A stretch of 64,000 nucleotides of DNA from positions 33,415-97,414 of the forward strand of contig JAFRAB010000043.1 in NCBI GenBank assembly GCA_017405675.1, in the 5' to 3' direction. Within the stretch, counting starts at the first letter, position 1. Each line of letters opens with the position of its first letter. This document shows, piece by piece, positions 44,959 through 53,992 of this stretch. Origin of the DNA: Erysipelotrichaceae bacterium (GTDB lineage: Bacteria; Bacillota_I; Bacilli_A; Erysipelotrichales; Erysipelotrichaceae). The translations under genes were made by a program, and so were the position numbers. Below the pieces are notes generated by a model. That model did no database searches and was not told the DNA's origin. It saw only the letters and a list, made by a program, of their open reading frames with translations.

Positions 44959-46053
44959 ATGAATAAGGAAAACATAAGCAGAAAAGCCAGCATTGCCGGC
45001 ATATGTGTCAACATTGTTTTATGTACCATAAAGCTGATATCAGGATTCATGACAAATTCCATTGCCATTCTTTCAGACGGCTTCAACAACCTTACTGACA
45101 TAGGAAATGCCATTCTGATTTTCATCGGCTACCGTCTTGCCAGCAAGCCAGCTGACCGTGAACACCCTTACGGTCACGGGCGTATTGAATACATGCTTTC
45201 ACAGGGCATTGCCACTGTGATCATCGTTGTTGGTTTCTCACTGTTCAAATCATCAGTATCACGCATAATAACGCCTAAATCCGTTGATTTCAATCTCACA
45301 GCCGTCATTATCCTGGCCTTGTCACTGGCGGCCAAACGGGGACTGGCCATGTACTATAACACCCTTTACAAAAGCAGCGGGTTAATTCCCCTCAAAGCTC
45401 AAACAGCGGATTCTCTTTCCGATGCCGCATCTACAGCTGTAATCATCATCGGCTATCTGCTGACACCTCTGACTTCCCCTTACCTGGATGCCATACTTGG
45501 TCTGATTCTTTCAGCAGTCATTATATTTAACGGCGCCAAAATCTTCCTGGAAATGACTTCCATACTGACAGGAACCACAGGCAACAAAAACACCTTTGAG
45601 GAAGTAGAACAGATACTTTCTGAATATCCGGATATCAGAGGAGTACACGACTTAAGAATACACAGTTACGGACCGGATATTCTCTACGGTTCAGCGGATA
45701 TCGATCTGGATGCTGATCTGACACTGTCGCAGGCTCATGACATTCTGGATGCCATGGAAACTGATGTCGCTCAGAAAACAGGAATTAAAATGACTCTTCA
45801 TGCTGACCCTTCCAATGATGATAAGGATCTTCTCCAGCTGAAACAGCAGTTATCCGCTGTACTGAAGCAGTATGACCCTCAGGCAGACTTCCATGATTTC
45901 CATTACAACCGGAAACTCAACAGATATATCGTTGATGTAGAGATACCTTTTGACCACAAAACTGATAAGGAAGCCATCTCCGAGCTGATCAGAAAAGCAC
46001 TCAGTGAAAACGGCAGAGAGCTCGATATAGAAATAAGGTTTGACCGTAGCTGA
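44959..46053 (+). CDS. Cation diffusion facilitator (CDF) exporter
   Basis: 364 residues. Six membrane helices with SDGFNNLTDIGNA (helix 2: metal-site Asp and the rest varied) and ADSLSDAAST in helix 5 form the transport site; HPYGHGRIEYMLS is the family loop. The cytosolic domain (about 205-285) includes HDLRIHSYGPDILYGSADI. It exports Zn2+, Mn2+ or Fe2+ in exchange for protons. The extra C-terminal stretch (about 290-364) is longer than in small members. Regulator not visible. Confidence 0.88.
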   Translation: MNKENISRKASIAGICVNIVLCTIKLISGFMTNSIAILSDGFNNLTDIGNAILIFIGYRLASKPADREHPYGHGRIEYMLSQGIATVIIVVGFSLFKSSVSRIITPKSVDFNLTAVIILALSLAAKRGLAMYYNTLYKSSGLIPLKAQTADSLSDAASTAVIIIGYLLTPLTSPYLDAILGLILSAVIIFNGAKIFLEMTSILTGTTGNKNTFEEVEQILSEYPDIRGVHDLRIHSYGPDILYGSADIDLDADLTLSQAHDILDAMETDVAQKTGIKMTLHADPSNDDKDLLQLKQQLSAVLKQYDPQADFHDFHYNRKLNRYIVDVEIPFDHKTDKEAISELIRKALSENGRELDIEIRFDRS

Positions 46054-46058
46054 CGTTA

Positions 46059-46087
46059 TTTACATTTCAGCTTTAATACGTTAAAAT
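46059..46087 (+). promoter_or_regulatory. tRNA-Leu promoter
   Basis: TTTACA (46059-46064) and TAAAAT (46082-46087) at 17 bases; transcription would start about four bases before the mature tRNA. Confidence 0.75.
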
Positions 46088-46097
46088 ATTTCTACAT

Positions 46098-46184
46098 GCT
46101 CGAGTGGCGGAATCGGCAGACGCAGTGGACTCAAAATCCACCGGGATCAAACCCTTGAGGGTTCAAGTCCCTCCTCGAGCACCA
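46098..46184 (+). tRNA. tRNA-Leu (anticodon CAA)
   Basis: 87 bases with a long variable arm (class II). The acceptor stem is GCTCGAG with CTCGAGC; anticodon stem GTGGA/TCCAC holds the loop CTCAAAA, anticodon CAA at 46132-46134. A variable arm hairpin and T arm with GGTTCAAGTCC follow; CCA is encoded. It decodes UUG. A hairpin terminator follows within 12 bases. Confidence 0.95.
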
Positions 46185-46195
46185 GTTAAAACGTT

Positions 46196-46220
46196 ACTGA
46201 CATCATGAATGTCAGTTTTT
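46196..46220 (+). terminator. Terminator after tRNA-Leu
   Basis: ACTGACAT-CATGA-ATGTCAGT then a T run. Confidence 0.88.
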
Positions 46221-46306
46221 ATTTATCCATTATCAAATCCTTAAGAACTCATTAAACCCCTTTTCAAATAAAAATATGGTGATATACTGTCATACGGGAG
46301 GTAGGA

Positions 46307-46453
46307 ATGATGAAAAGAATTCTTAACGGACTGATCAAGGCTCTGATCGTCAGTATCATTTTCCTGCCGTTGGGACTGATACTGAATCTCCTGATAAAAT
46401 CAGGCTATGGGAAAGATAAATTCTACATGATCGATGAGAACGAGGAAGCATAG
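46307..46453 (+). CDS. 48-residue single-pass membrane peptide
   Basis: A very good ribosome binding site (GGGAGGT) precedes two tandem ATGs at 46307 and 46310. The peptide starts MMKRILNGLIKALIVS, has one hydrophobic helix (about residues 12-30, IVSIIFLPLGLILNLL) and a polar, acidic end (MIDENEEA). A weak promoter (TTTTCA, 16 bases, TATACT) lies ahead and a hairpin terminator overlaps the stop. It looks like a self-contained small membrane protein gene. Function unknown. Confidence 0.65.
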   Translation: MMKRILNGLIKALIVSIIFLPLGLILNLLIKSGYGKDKFYMIDENEEA

Positions 46454-46467
46454 TATTCCTCTTTTTT
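46442..46467 (+). terminator. Terminator of the small membrane peptide gene
   Basis: GAGGAA pairs with TTCCTC over an eight-base loop and six T's follow. The 5' arm lies in the last codons. Confidence 0.75.
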
Positions 46468-46497
46468 ATGGTAAAATATGACTGTGGAGAAACAGTT

Positions 46498-48225
46498 ATG
46501 AAAGATCTTAACAGAGCAGATCTGGTAATCCGAAATGCCAGAGTTTACAATTCCTATTTCAGAAAATTCAATGACGCTGATGTGTATATCAAAGACGGCA
46601 GATTTCTTTATGTAGACCAGAAAAAGCAGAATGAAATAACAGCTGATAACGAAACCGACGCAAAAGGACGCTTCATGATCCCGGGTCTTATCGATATTCA
46701 CATGCATATTGAAAGTTCACTGGTAACACCGTCTGCTTTCACTGACTACACTGTTTCCAACGGACTGACTACAATTGTTTCCGAACCACATGAAATAGCT
46801 AACGTCTGCGGTCAGGATGGCATCAAAGCCATGATCGAAGACGGAAAAAACGCTCTATATGACATTTATTATGCTATCCCTAGCAATGTACCGGTCATGC
46901 CTGAAGAATATGAAACAGCCGGACGGGCTATTACCTGTCAGGATATGCTGGAGCTCAAGGATACTGAAAATGTAATCTGTCTCGGTGAAGTAATGAATTA
47001 CATGGAAATAACTCAGAAAAACAATTCTGAAGTCGGAAAATTCATTGAAACTGTCAGTAAAACTGATCCAAATTACATATTGGAAGGACACTGTCCACAG
47101 CTTAAGGACATCAATCTGGCTCGATTCCTTTTCCGCGGCATTAACTCTGATCATTGCGAGCATGACATTGAAGAACTTAAGCAGCGTTTTGAAAGCGGCA
47201 TGTTCGTACAGATCCAGGATCTGATGATGAAACAGGAAGTAATTGATTTCATCATGGAAAACAATCTTTATGAATACTTCAGTTTTGTTACAGATGACAC
47301 CTTCCCTGACATATTGCTTCAGAAAGGACATCTTGACTATCTGGTTAGAAAAGCCATATCCATGGGCATGAAACCTGAAAATGCCATTTACTGTGCTACA
47401 TATACGCCTGCGGTACGCATGAATCTGCGTGACCGTGGAGTAATTGTCCCAGGCCGCCTGGCTGATTTCGTGCTGCTTGACGACGTAAACGAATTCATAG
47501 TCAAGGAAACATATAAAAAAGGCCATAAGGTCTTTGACATAAACGAAGAAAAGAAAATTAACAGAACCTATACTTTAGGCGACCAATATGAAAACACTGT
47601 CAGAATGAAGAAACCTGACATCGGCAGATTTACAGTCCACGTTCCAGGGGGTGACCGCAAAGTCAACGTACGTGTCATGGAGATCAGGCGAAACACCAAT
47701 GTAACTTTCCCGGCTTTTGTGAAAATGGAAGTCAGAAATAATATCCTGCAGTGGCAGGAAACTGACTGCCGCCTGTTAATGGTATTTGAAAGACACGGAA
47801 AAAACGGAAATGTCAGCTATGGCTTCGTCAGAGGCGATGGTCTGAAAGAAGGAGCAGTCGCTTCTTCTCTGAATCATGACAGTCATGATCTGATCGTCAT
47901 GGGCTGTGATCCTGAAGACATGAAAAAAGCAGTAGATACCATAATCGATATTAACGGTGGTATCGTTGCCGTAAACAATGGCGGAATAACAGGGCAGCTT
48001 TCTTTGCCGATTGCCGGACTGATGAGCAATCTTTCTGTTGAAAAGGCAGCAGAACAGTTTATATCCATCAGAAAAGCTTTTGAGACACAGGGATACGTAC
48101 ACCGTAATACCGTAATGAATCTCTGCCTGCTGTCTCTGACCTGCATGCCGTTCCTCAAACTTACAGATAAAGGATATATGGATACATCCGAACTTAAGAT
48201 GCTCCCATTATACGAAGAATTATGA
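46498..48225 (+). CDS. ade: Adenine deaminase
   Basis: 575 residues from the ATG at 46498 (GGAGA upstream; an in-frame ATG at 46468 lies within the terminator T run). Amidohydrolase superfamily: IPGLIDIHMHIESS (first metal site), EPHEIANVCG, EGHCP, DHCEHD and DDTFPD. It converts adenine to hypoxanthine and ammonia using Mn/Fe. The long C-terminal domain with NGGI repeats is typical of Ade. It fits with the nucleoside-degrading genes later in the window. The RsmF gene overlaps its stop by four bases. Confidence 0.94.
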   Translation: MKDLNRADLVIRNARVYNSYFRKFNDADVYIKDGRFLYVDQKKQNEITADNETDAKGRFMIPGLIDIHMHIESSLVTPSAFTDYTVSNGLTTIVSEPHEIANVCGQDGIKAMIEDGKNALYDIYYAIPSNVPVMPEEYETAGRAITCQDMLELKDTENVICLGEVMNYMEITQKNNSEVGKFIETVSKTDPNYILEGHCPQLKDINLARFLFRGINSDHCEHDIEELKQRFESGMFVQIQDLMMKQEVIDFIMENNLYEYFSFVTDDTFPDILLQKGHLDYLVRKAISMGMKPENAIYCATYTPAVRMNLRDRGVIVPGRLADFVLLDDVNEFIVKETYKKGHKVFDINEEKKINRTYTLGDQYENTVRMKKPDIGRFTVHVPGGDRKVNVRVMEIRRNTNVTFPAFVKMEVRNNILQWQETDCRLLMVFERHGKNGNVSYGFVRGDGLKEGAVASSLNHDSHDLIVMGCDPEDMKKAVDTIIDINGGIVAVNNGGITGQLSLPIAGLMSNLSVEKAAEQFISIRKAFETQGYVHRNTVMNLCLLSLTCMPFLKLTDKGYMDTSELKMLPLYEEL

Positions 48226-49538
48226 ATTTACCTGAAGAATACCTTAGTGAAATGAAGCAGTTACTTAAGGATGATTTCCGGAATTATACGGAATCTTTAA
48301 GCATGCCTTCTTTTAATGGACTAAGAGTAAATACCTCAAAGATATCTGTTGAGGATTTTCTGAAAATATCCCCTTTTCATCTGGAACCTGTTCCATGGTG
48401 CAAAGAGGGTTTTTATTACCAGGAAGAAGACAGACCGTCAACTCATCCATATTATCATGCCGGACTCTATTATCTGCAGGAACCAAGCGCCATGTCACCA
48501 GGTGCATTTCTGCCGGTCGAGCCGGATGATGTCGTACTGGATGGCTGCGCAGCACCGGGAGGAAAAACAACACAGCTGGCATGCCGTCTTTCCAAGGGGC
48601 TTCTCGTCAGCAATGACATCAGTGCTTCCAGACAACAGGCTACTCTGAAAAATGTTGAAAGACATGGCTTTCAGAATGTATGGGTCACCAGCAGTGACAT
48701 ATCAGCTTTCACGCAGGATACCTTTGACAAGATCCTGCTTGATGCCCCATGTTCCGGTGAAGGCATGTTCCGCAAGGATCCTTCCCTTATTTCTTCATGG
48801 GTGAGCAGAAACCATGAGTACTATCGGCCAATACAGAAAGAACTAATTGATAAAGCCGCCTTCCTTTTGAAAGACGGCGGAATGATCCTGTATTCAACAT
48901 GCACCTTTAATCCAAAGGAAAATGAAGAAGTAATTCAATATGCCTTAACAGAACACCCGGAACTGTCTTTAGTAAAAATAAACAAACATCCGTTATTTGC
49001 GGATGGAATCAGCGGTCTGGAAGAATGTGCCAGACTGTACCCTTTCAGACTGAATGGCGAAGGTCATTTCATGGCTTTATTACAGAAGCAGGGGCAATCC
49101 AAAAAAGCAGAAGATATAATATACCCGTCATTTGAAAACGAAGCGGTAGAGCGGTTTGTGAGCCTTATAAACCGTGATTACTCTAAAGAATCAATATTCT
49201 GCATTGGAGAAAAGGTATATCACAGCAATCACAGAATAGACACTTCCGGAATAATGACCCTGCGCTCCGGGCTGCTGCTGGGTACTCTGAAAAAGAATCG
49301 TTTTGAACCGTCACAGCACCTGGCAATGTCCCTGAAAGCTGAGCAGTTTTCACAGACCGTAAATCTTTCGGCCGCTGATGAAAGAACTGAGCGCTATTTG
49401 AGAGGAGAAACAATTACATATGAAACACCATATCGCGGCTGGGTCCTGGTATGTGTTGATGGTTATCCTCTCGGTTTTGCCAAAGCTGAAGGAAATAAAC
49501 TCAAAAACAAAATTGAGGCCGGACACAGAAAACTGTAG
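48222..49538 (+). CDS. rsmF: RsmF-type rRNA m5C methyltransferase
   Basis: 438 residues. N-terminal methyltransferase of the NOP2/RsmB/RsmF group: CAAPGGKTTQLA (SAM loop, about 108-119), DAPCSGEGMFRKDP and STCTFNPKENEEV (catalytic Cys). The C-terminal part (about 290-438) is the RsmF-like PUA-type extension that binds rRNA. It methylates cytidine in 16S rRNA. Start overlaps ade by ATGA. Confidence 0.9.
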   Translation: MNLPEEYLSEMKQLLKDDFRNYTESLSMPSFNGLRVNTSKISVEDFLKISPFHLEPVPWCKEGFYYQEEDRPSTHPYYHAGLYYLQEPSAMSPGAFLPVEPDDVVLDGCAAPGGKTTQLACRLSKGLLVSNDISASRQQATLKNVERHGFQNVWVTSSDISAFTQDTFDKILLDAPCSGEGMFRKDPSLISSWVSRNHEYYRPIQKELIDKAAFLLKDGGMILYSTCTFNPKENEEVIQYALTEHPELSLVKINKHPLFADGISGLEECARLYPFRLNGEGHFMALLQKQGQSKKAEDIIYPSFENEAVERFVSLINRDYSKESIFCIGEKVYHSNHRIDTSGIMTLRSGLLLGTLKKNRFEPSQHLAMSLKAEQFSQTVNLSAADERTERYLRGETITYETPYRGWVLVCVDGYPLGFAKAEGNKLKNKIEAGHRKL

Positions 49539-49547
49539 AATTAAAGT

Positions 49548-50240
49548 ATGAGACTGGATAAATACCTGGCCGACATGGGAATCGGCACACGTAAGGAAAT
49601 AAAAAAACTGATATCAACCGGACTGGTTACTGTTGATGATGAAGTCATTACCAAGCCCGATCATAAGGTCAGTGAATCATCAAAAGTATGTCTTGAAGGC
49701 GAACCTCTGATCTATCAGCAATATCAGTATTTCATGCTGAACAAACCAGCGGGATATCTCTGTACCAAAGACGGTTCACCTAATGTCATGGAACTGGTAC
49801 CTAATTACTATAAGGATCTGAATCCTGTCGGCCGTCTGGATAAGGATACTGAAGGACTGTTACTGATAACCAATGATGGGCAGCTGACTCATCAGCTGAT
49901 CTCGCCAAAGTATCACGTTGACAAAAAATACTATTTTGAATGCGACAGGCCTCTGCCACCGGAAGCAGCGCTTATTCTTTCCAGACCAATTGAATTCTCT
50001 GATTTCACTTCCCTGCCGGGAAAACTGGAGCAGATAAATGAAACGTCCGGATATCTGACTATTCATGAAGGCAAGTTCCATCAGGTGAAAAGAATGATAG
50101 GCTATCTGGGATGCAATGTCACCTATCTGAAAAGAACTAACTATTCTTTTCTTAACATAGAAGATCTGGCTGTCGGTGAATACCGTGAACTGACAGCTGA
50201 AGAAACAGAAAAACTGAAAGGAGTCTCAGAAAATGAGTAA
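49548..50240 (+). CDS. rsuA: 16S rRNA pseudouridine synthase RsuA
   Basis: 230 residues. An S4 RNA-binding domain (about 1-55: MRLDKYLADMGIGTRKEIKKLI) followed by the RsuA/RluB catalytic domain with GRLDKDTEGLLLITNDG (catalytic Asp) and GKFHQVKRM. It isomerises one uridine in the 16S rRNA, expected at the position equivalent to U516. Nine bases after rsmF and overlapping the epimerase gene by eight. Confidence 0.94.
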   Translation: MRLDKYLADMGIGTRKEIKKLISTGLVTVDDEVITKPDHKVSESSKVCLEGEPLIYQQYQYFMLNKPAGYLCTKDGSPNVMELVPNYYKDLNPVGRLDKDTEGLLLITNDGQLTHQLISPKYHVDKKYYFECDRPLPPEAALILSRPIEFSDFTSLPGKLEQINETSGYLTIHEGKFHQVKRMIGYLGCNVTYLKRTNYSFLNIEDLAVGEYRELTAEETEKLKGVSENE

Positions 50241-51072
50241 GGAAATCACAATTAAAAACCAGTTTGTACAGGCAATCATCAGCTCTCATGCTGCTGAAGT
50301 TATCAGTTTCAGAAAAAACAGCAGTACTGTTGAAACCATTTGGTCACGTAATCCGCAGCACTGGCGTAACTGTAATCCACTGCTGTTCCCATATGCCGGA
50401 CCGTTAAAGGACGGTAAGTACACCTATGACGGCAAGGAGTATTCCTGTGGTCAGCATGGCTTTGCCAGAGATGCTGAATTCACCTTTACTGAGGTAAGAG
50501 AAGATGAAGTAGCCCTGGTATTACAGTCAGATTTCAATACCATGAGAGTCTACCCATTCCTTTTCTCCGTTGAAGCAAGATATAAACTGCAGGGACACAA
50601 ACTGCTGATAAAATATACCGTGACCAACCGTGATGAGAAAATGCTTCCGTTTATGATAGGTTTCCACCCGGCTTTCAACTGTCCTATGGACCACAGAGAA
50701 AGCTATAAAAATTACCGTATTGAATTTGAGCAGAATGAAGACCTGAGCCATCCTGAAAGAAACATTCCTGACGGAAACAGTTTTTCACTCAGAGACGTAA
50801 GTCTGTTCCCTTCCTTCTTCTATCACAACCATCAGCTGAAATCCAGCTGGGCTCAGCTGACTAATGGCCGCCATACTGTCAGAGTCGGTATTGAAGGATA
50901 TGCTTCCGTAGGTTTCTGGCACTCCAGTGATAAAGCACCATTTGTCTGCATCGAACCTTGGTTCCCTGACAATGATCTGCCAAAGGAAAACACCTTCAGA
51001 GACGATACAGAGAATAATCTGCTGCCGCCTGGCCAGGTGTTTGAATGCGGTTATTATTTCGAATTAATCTAA
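50233..51072 (+). CDS. Aldose 1-epimerase-family protein (LacX-like)
   Basis: 279 residues. Galactose-mutarotase-like beta sandwich: YAGPLKDGKYTYDGKEY, HGFARDAEF, IGFHPAFNCP (His and Asp-like sites) and CIEPWF. LacX-type members interconvert sugar anomers; some act on hexose 6-phosphates. AAAGGAG precedes the start inside rsuA, so it is translationally coupled. Which sugar is used is not known. Confidence 0.88.
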   Translation: MSKEITIKNQFVQAIISSHAAEVISFRKNSSTVETIWSRNPQHWRNCNPLLFPYAGPLKDGKYTYDGKEYSCGQHGFARDAEFTFTEVREDEVALVLQSDFNTMRVYPFLFSVEARYKLQGHKLLIKYTVTNRDEKMLPFMIGFHPAFNCPMDHRESYKNYRIEFEQNEDLSHPERNIPDGNSFSLRDVSLFPSFFYHNHQLKSSWAQLTNGRHTVRVGIEGYASVGFWHSSDKAPFVCIEPWFPDNDLPKENTFRDDTENNLLPPGQVFECGYYFELI

Positions 51073-51079
51073 AACAAAG

Positions 51080-51103
51080 AACAGGAGTGATCCTGTTTTT
51101 TTA
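51080..51103 (+). terminator. Terminator after the epimerase gene
   Basis: AACAGGA-GTGA-TCCTGTT then seven T's. The last T's overlap the 3' end of the convergent PAP2 gene. Confidence 0.85.
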
Positions 51104-51778
51104 GTTTTTATCTGCATATATTCTGTTCATCAGAATATAACAGCCAACCGATATTCCAACTCCCATTACAACATCAATGACGTAATGCTGCTTGGTGCAT
51201 ACGGTGGAAATACTGATGAGAACAGCCATTATCAGAGAATATATTCTGAATCCTTTGGAGATCTCCGGCTGTTTGCGGACACCCAGATAACAGTATGCAC
51301 TGATCAGACAGTGATAAGACGGAACCAGATTATAAGCCATCTCACTGCCATCAGCTCCATAAACTGTTGCCAGAAGTTTGTTAAACACACCAGGTTTGGC
51401 AGCCTGTTCCATCAATCCTTCCTTTACTCTGTCCATATAGGTAGGCATGAAAACAAAGAACAGGAAACCGATGATGTAGGCCAGCGTCAGACCTATGATA
51501 TATTTTCTGAAGTTCTTTTTACTGGTAAGGGATGCGGCAATAGGACCGCAGATCCAGAAAACATATGAAAAAATATAGATGACCACAAATGCCGGAATTA
51601 ACGGGATCCGGTCATCAATGAAAGGAATCTTCCATTCAAAAGCATTCCGTTTGGTTCCGATGACACCGCTGAGCCATTCACCCAGGCGATACATTCCATA
51701 CTGCAATCCAAAATAGAAAAGTCCGACTGCATACCCCCACTTTGGAATTTTCTTGATCTTTTCAATCAGTTTTTTCAT
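51101..51778 (-). CDS. PAP2-superfamily membrane phosphatase or transferase
   Basis: 225 residues with about six membrane helices. The PAP2 motifs are NLVPSYHCL (Ser-x-His) and TKQHYVIDVVMG (His, Asp). The first motif seems shortened, as in the Aur1/Ipt1 inositol-phosphotransferase-like subgroup. Acts at the membrane on a lipid-linked phosphate; undecaprenyl phosphate recycling or phospholipid remodelling are possible. Single gene. Confidence 0.8.
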   Translation of the reverse strand: MKKLIEKIKKIPKWGYAVGLFYFGLQYGMYRLGEWLSGVIGTKRNAFEWKIPFIDDRIPLIPAFVVIYIFSYVFWICGPIAASLTSKKNFRKYIIGLTLAYIIGFLFFVFMPTYMDRVKEGLMEQAAKPGVFNKLLATVYGADGSEMAYNLVPSYHCLISAYCYLGVRKQPEISKGFRIYSLIMAVLISISTVCTKQHYVIDVVMGVGISVGCYILMNRIYADKN

Positions 51779-51814
51779 ATGCTTTACCTCTATTCAGTAT
51801 AGTACAAAAACACT

Positions 51815-51852
51815 AATAACCAGCAGCCATTGTTCAACAACTGCTGGTTATT
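51815..51852 (-). terminator. Terminator of lipoprotein gene
   Basis: AATAACCAGCAG pairs with CTGCTGGTTATT over a 14-base loop. On the minus strand it is followed by AGTGTTTTT. Confidence 0.6.
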
Positions 51853-51856
51853 GTCA

Positions 51857-52750
51857 TTAGAATTCTTTTCTCAGATAAATACGTCCGCCAATACCTTCAA
51901 AACTGATCATCTGATCCTTATAGCGGTAAGGGATTTCTCCGTCTATTCCTGTTATAACCTGTCTGGAGATATCCAGCTTAATATCATATTCCATATCCCC
52001 TGCTTTACAAACACCTGTTCTGTCTTCATTCAGTATCAGTGTATAAGCATTGGAAGAATATGTACCGGCATCCGGTATTTCCGTATCCGGCAGAATAAAT
52101 CTTACCAGTTCAACATTATTTACCGGCAGTTTTCTGCCGTTAATAACCTTGAAATCATTAAACAGATGAATTGTTTCCTTTACAACAGAATCGTCATAAA
52201 CAATCTGACAGATCTCATCATCATAATTGCCGTCATACTGTGGCCGAGCAGGATACTGCCAGACAGTCTGGCGTATCTCTCCATACAAACGGTAAATACT
52301 TTCCTGATCAGGTGTAAATCTGCCATTATGTTCACAATAAACAGCAGGATCAGCAGAAGAATACTCTATGGAGTATAACAAAGGAAAATAGTTTTCATAG
52401 AAAGTGACGAGTTCACTGTAAAAGTCAGAATTGACCTTAATGGCATGATATGTCTGATCCGGCATTACCTTAGCCCATTCAGGACCTCTGGTATTATATA
52501 CCGTCTGGCTGCTGCCCTTGCTGACACGGATGTAAAAATCCAGTCCGCCTTTGCCCATATCATCAGGGTGAATTTCCCGGTAGCCTCCCTTTTCAAATTT
52601 CTCAATTATCCGGTAAGCTTTTTCAGCCTCTTCCTTATCAAGAACAGTCCAGTCACCTTCAGAAACTCTGACCTCTATTCTGTCATATTTACTGCAGGCA
52701 GTCAGAGCCATGCAAAAGAACAGACATATAAAAATCATTATCTTTTTCAT
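51857..52750 (-). CDS. Hypothetical lipoprotein
   Basis: 297 residues from the ATG at 52748-52750 (AGGATGAG upstream; a frame to 52771 is less likely). Signal with lipobox ALTAC (Cys19), then a soluble domain with two similar-looking halves of beta strands and no recognisable catalytic motif. Features such as EEAEKAYRIIEKFEKGGYREIHPDD and YHAIKVNSDFYSELVTFYENYF suggest a surface binding or scaffolding lipoprotein. It lies just past the end of the nucleoside operon. Confidence 0.6.
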   Translation of the reverse strand: MKKIMIFICLFFCMALTACSKYDRIEVRVSEGDWTVLDKEEAEKAYRIIEKFEKGGYREIHPDDMGKGGLDFYIRVSKGSSQTVYNTRGPEWAKVMPDQTYHAIKVNSDFYSELVTFYENYFPLLYSIEYSSADPAVYCEHNGRFTPDQESIYRLYGEIRQTVWQYPARPQYDGNYDDEICQIVYDDSVVKETIHLFNDFKVINGRKLPVNNVELVRFILPDTEIPDAGTYSSNAYTLILNEDRTGVCKAGDMEYDIKLDISRQVITGIDGEIPYRYKDQMISFEGIGGRIYLRKEF

Positions 52751-52779
52751 AAACTCATCCTGTTTTTTCAATGATACTT

Positions 52780-53976
52780 CTAATACTGTTCAAAGAAAGC
52801 GTCTATTACTTCCTTATAATCACCTTTGCAGATAATGTGATGGTTGCTGATTGGTCTCTTTGCAAAGTATTCTGTACCATCTTCCAGTTTCAGCTTCATC
52901 TGGCTGCGGCATAATGTACCCAGATGCATTGTTTCAATCAGGTCTGCTCTTCCGGCATAATGTCTGCTTAAATCGCCATTACACTTGAAGATAGTCATGA
53001 CCTGAGGCTCTATATCAGTAGCTACGGCAACACCGATTCCTGATTCAAAGTGTGTAGTCAGATAATATGAATCCGGCATATCAATTGGAATAGTGCAGTG
53101 AGCAAAAATGATTTCTGAAGCCTTTGGATCCATGGTGCTTGGGTTAGCCATGAATCCTGATTTGCCGGTCAGTACCCTCATGATAACCATGCTTAACAGT
53201 GACTTCTGGTCACCTTCGCAGGCAGCAGGAATTCCTTCAGCATTCAGGATAGCCAATGCCAGACATCCTGTAGTATGGATTGCTTCCAGCAGGTCAAAGC
53301 ATCTTACGGTTACAGCTGTCAGCTGATACTTGTCAATTAATCTCTTTAATGCACCGTATACATTCAGGGCTTTTTCGGTTTCTTCCGGTCTGAAGCCTTT
53401 TTTCTTAAGTTCTTCAGTCCATTTGTTTTCTACATAACCGCCCTTATGATATTCGGCAATTAATTCATCCAGTTCATAAAGCGTTGACTTAGCACCGGTC
53501 AGTTCTTCCAACTTGGCAAAATCAATGTCAGAAGCAATCAGTCCGCCAGGTTCACCGAAACACCCTAAATGCTGATGCTTCAAGGCTTCTTTGGCTTCAG
53601 CAACAGCCAGTTTGATCTTCAGCTGTTTTGCCAGAGTATCAAAATCACCGTGCAGGATCTCACCCTTCAGATTATGCTCAGCCAAGAAGCCCATGATTTC
53701 CATGGAAGCTGCCAGTGAGTTATAACCAGGTGTAGTAAGCAAGATATACGGTTCCTTGGTTGTCTGATAATTGGCCTTAAAGCCATTTTCAGCACCGCCA
53801 GATGCAATGAAATAAACAGGTAAAGGCTGAGCAGCTACCTCATCCATTTCACCCAATACTACATTGACACCAAGTTTTTCAGACAGTGATTTAAGGAATT
53901 CATCACTGTAGTGCGGAATGTTAGGGTCATTGCAGTCAGCTGGCCCCATTAAGAATTTAACTTTCAGTTCTTTCAT
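52780..53976 (-). CDS. L-fucose-isomerase-like protein
   Basis: 398 residues, in the FucI-like fold family. The metal-site region is GIPAACEGDQKSLLS (Glu254, Asp256), followed by NPSTMD (about 278-283) and FAHCTIP (His293). FucI-type enzymes use Mn2+ to interconvert aldoses and ketoses. Here it is the last gene of an operon with nucleoside hydrolase and phosphorylase genes, so ribose or a ribose-like product is the natural guess, which would give ribulose. That is inference. AAGGA precedes the ATG. Confidence 0.75.
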   Translation of the reverse strand: MKELKVKFLMGPADCNDPNIPHYSDEFLKSLSEKLGVNVVLGEMDEVAAQPLPVYFIASGGAENGFKANYQTTKEPYILLTTPGYNSLAASMEIMGFLAEHNLKGEILHGDFDTLAKQLKIKLAVAEAKEALKHQHLGCFGEPGGLIASDIDFAKLEELTGAKSTLYELDELIAEYHKGGYVENKWTEELKKKGFRPEETEKALNVYGALKRLIDKYQLTAVTVRCFDLLEAIHTTGCLALAILNAEGIPAACEGDQKSLLSMVIMRVLTGKSGFMANPSTMDPKASEIIFAHCTIPIDMPDSYYLTTHFESGIGVAVATDIEPQVMTIFKCNGDLSRHYAGRADLIETMHLGTLCRSQMKLKLEDGTEYFAKRPISNHHIICKGDYKEVIDAFFEQY

Positions 53977-53992
53977 ATTATTCCTTTCCCCA

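Noticed and set aside
46855..47526. A long open frame (223 codons) on the minus strand inside the adenine deaminase gene
   Set aside because: It lies fully antisense to ade, has no ribosome binding site and its translation is rich in Phe, Tyr and Cys with no family resemblance.
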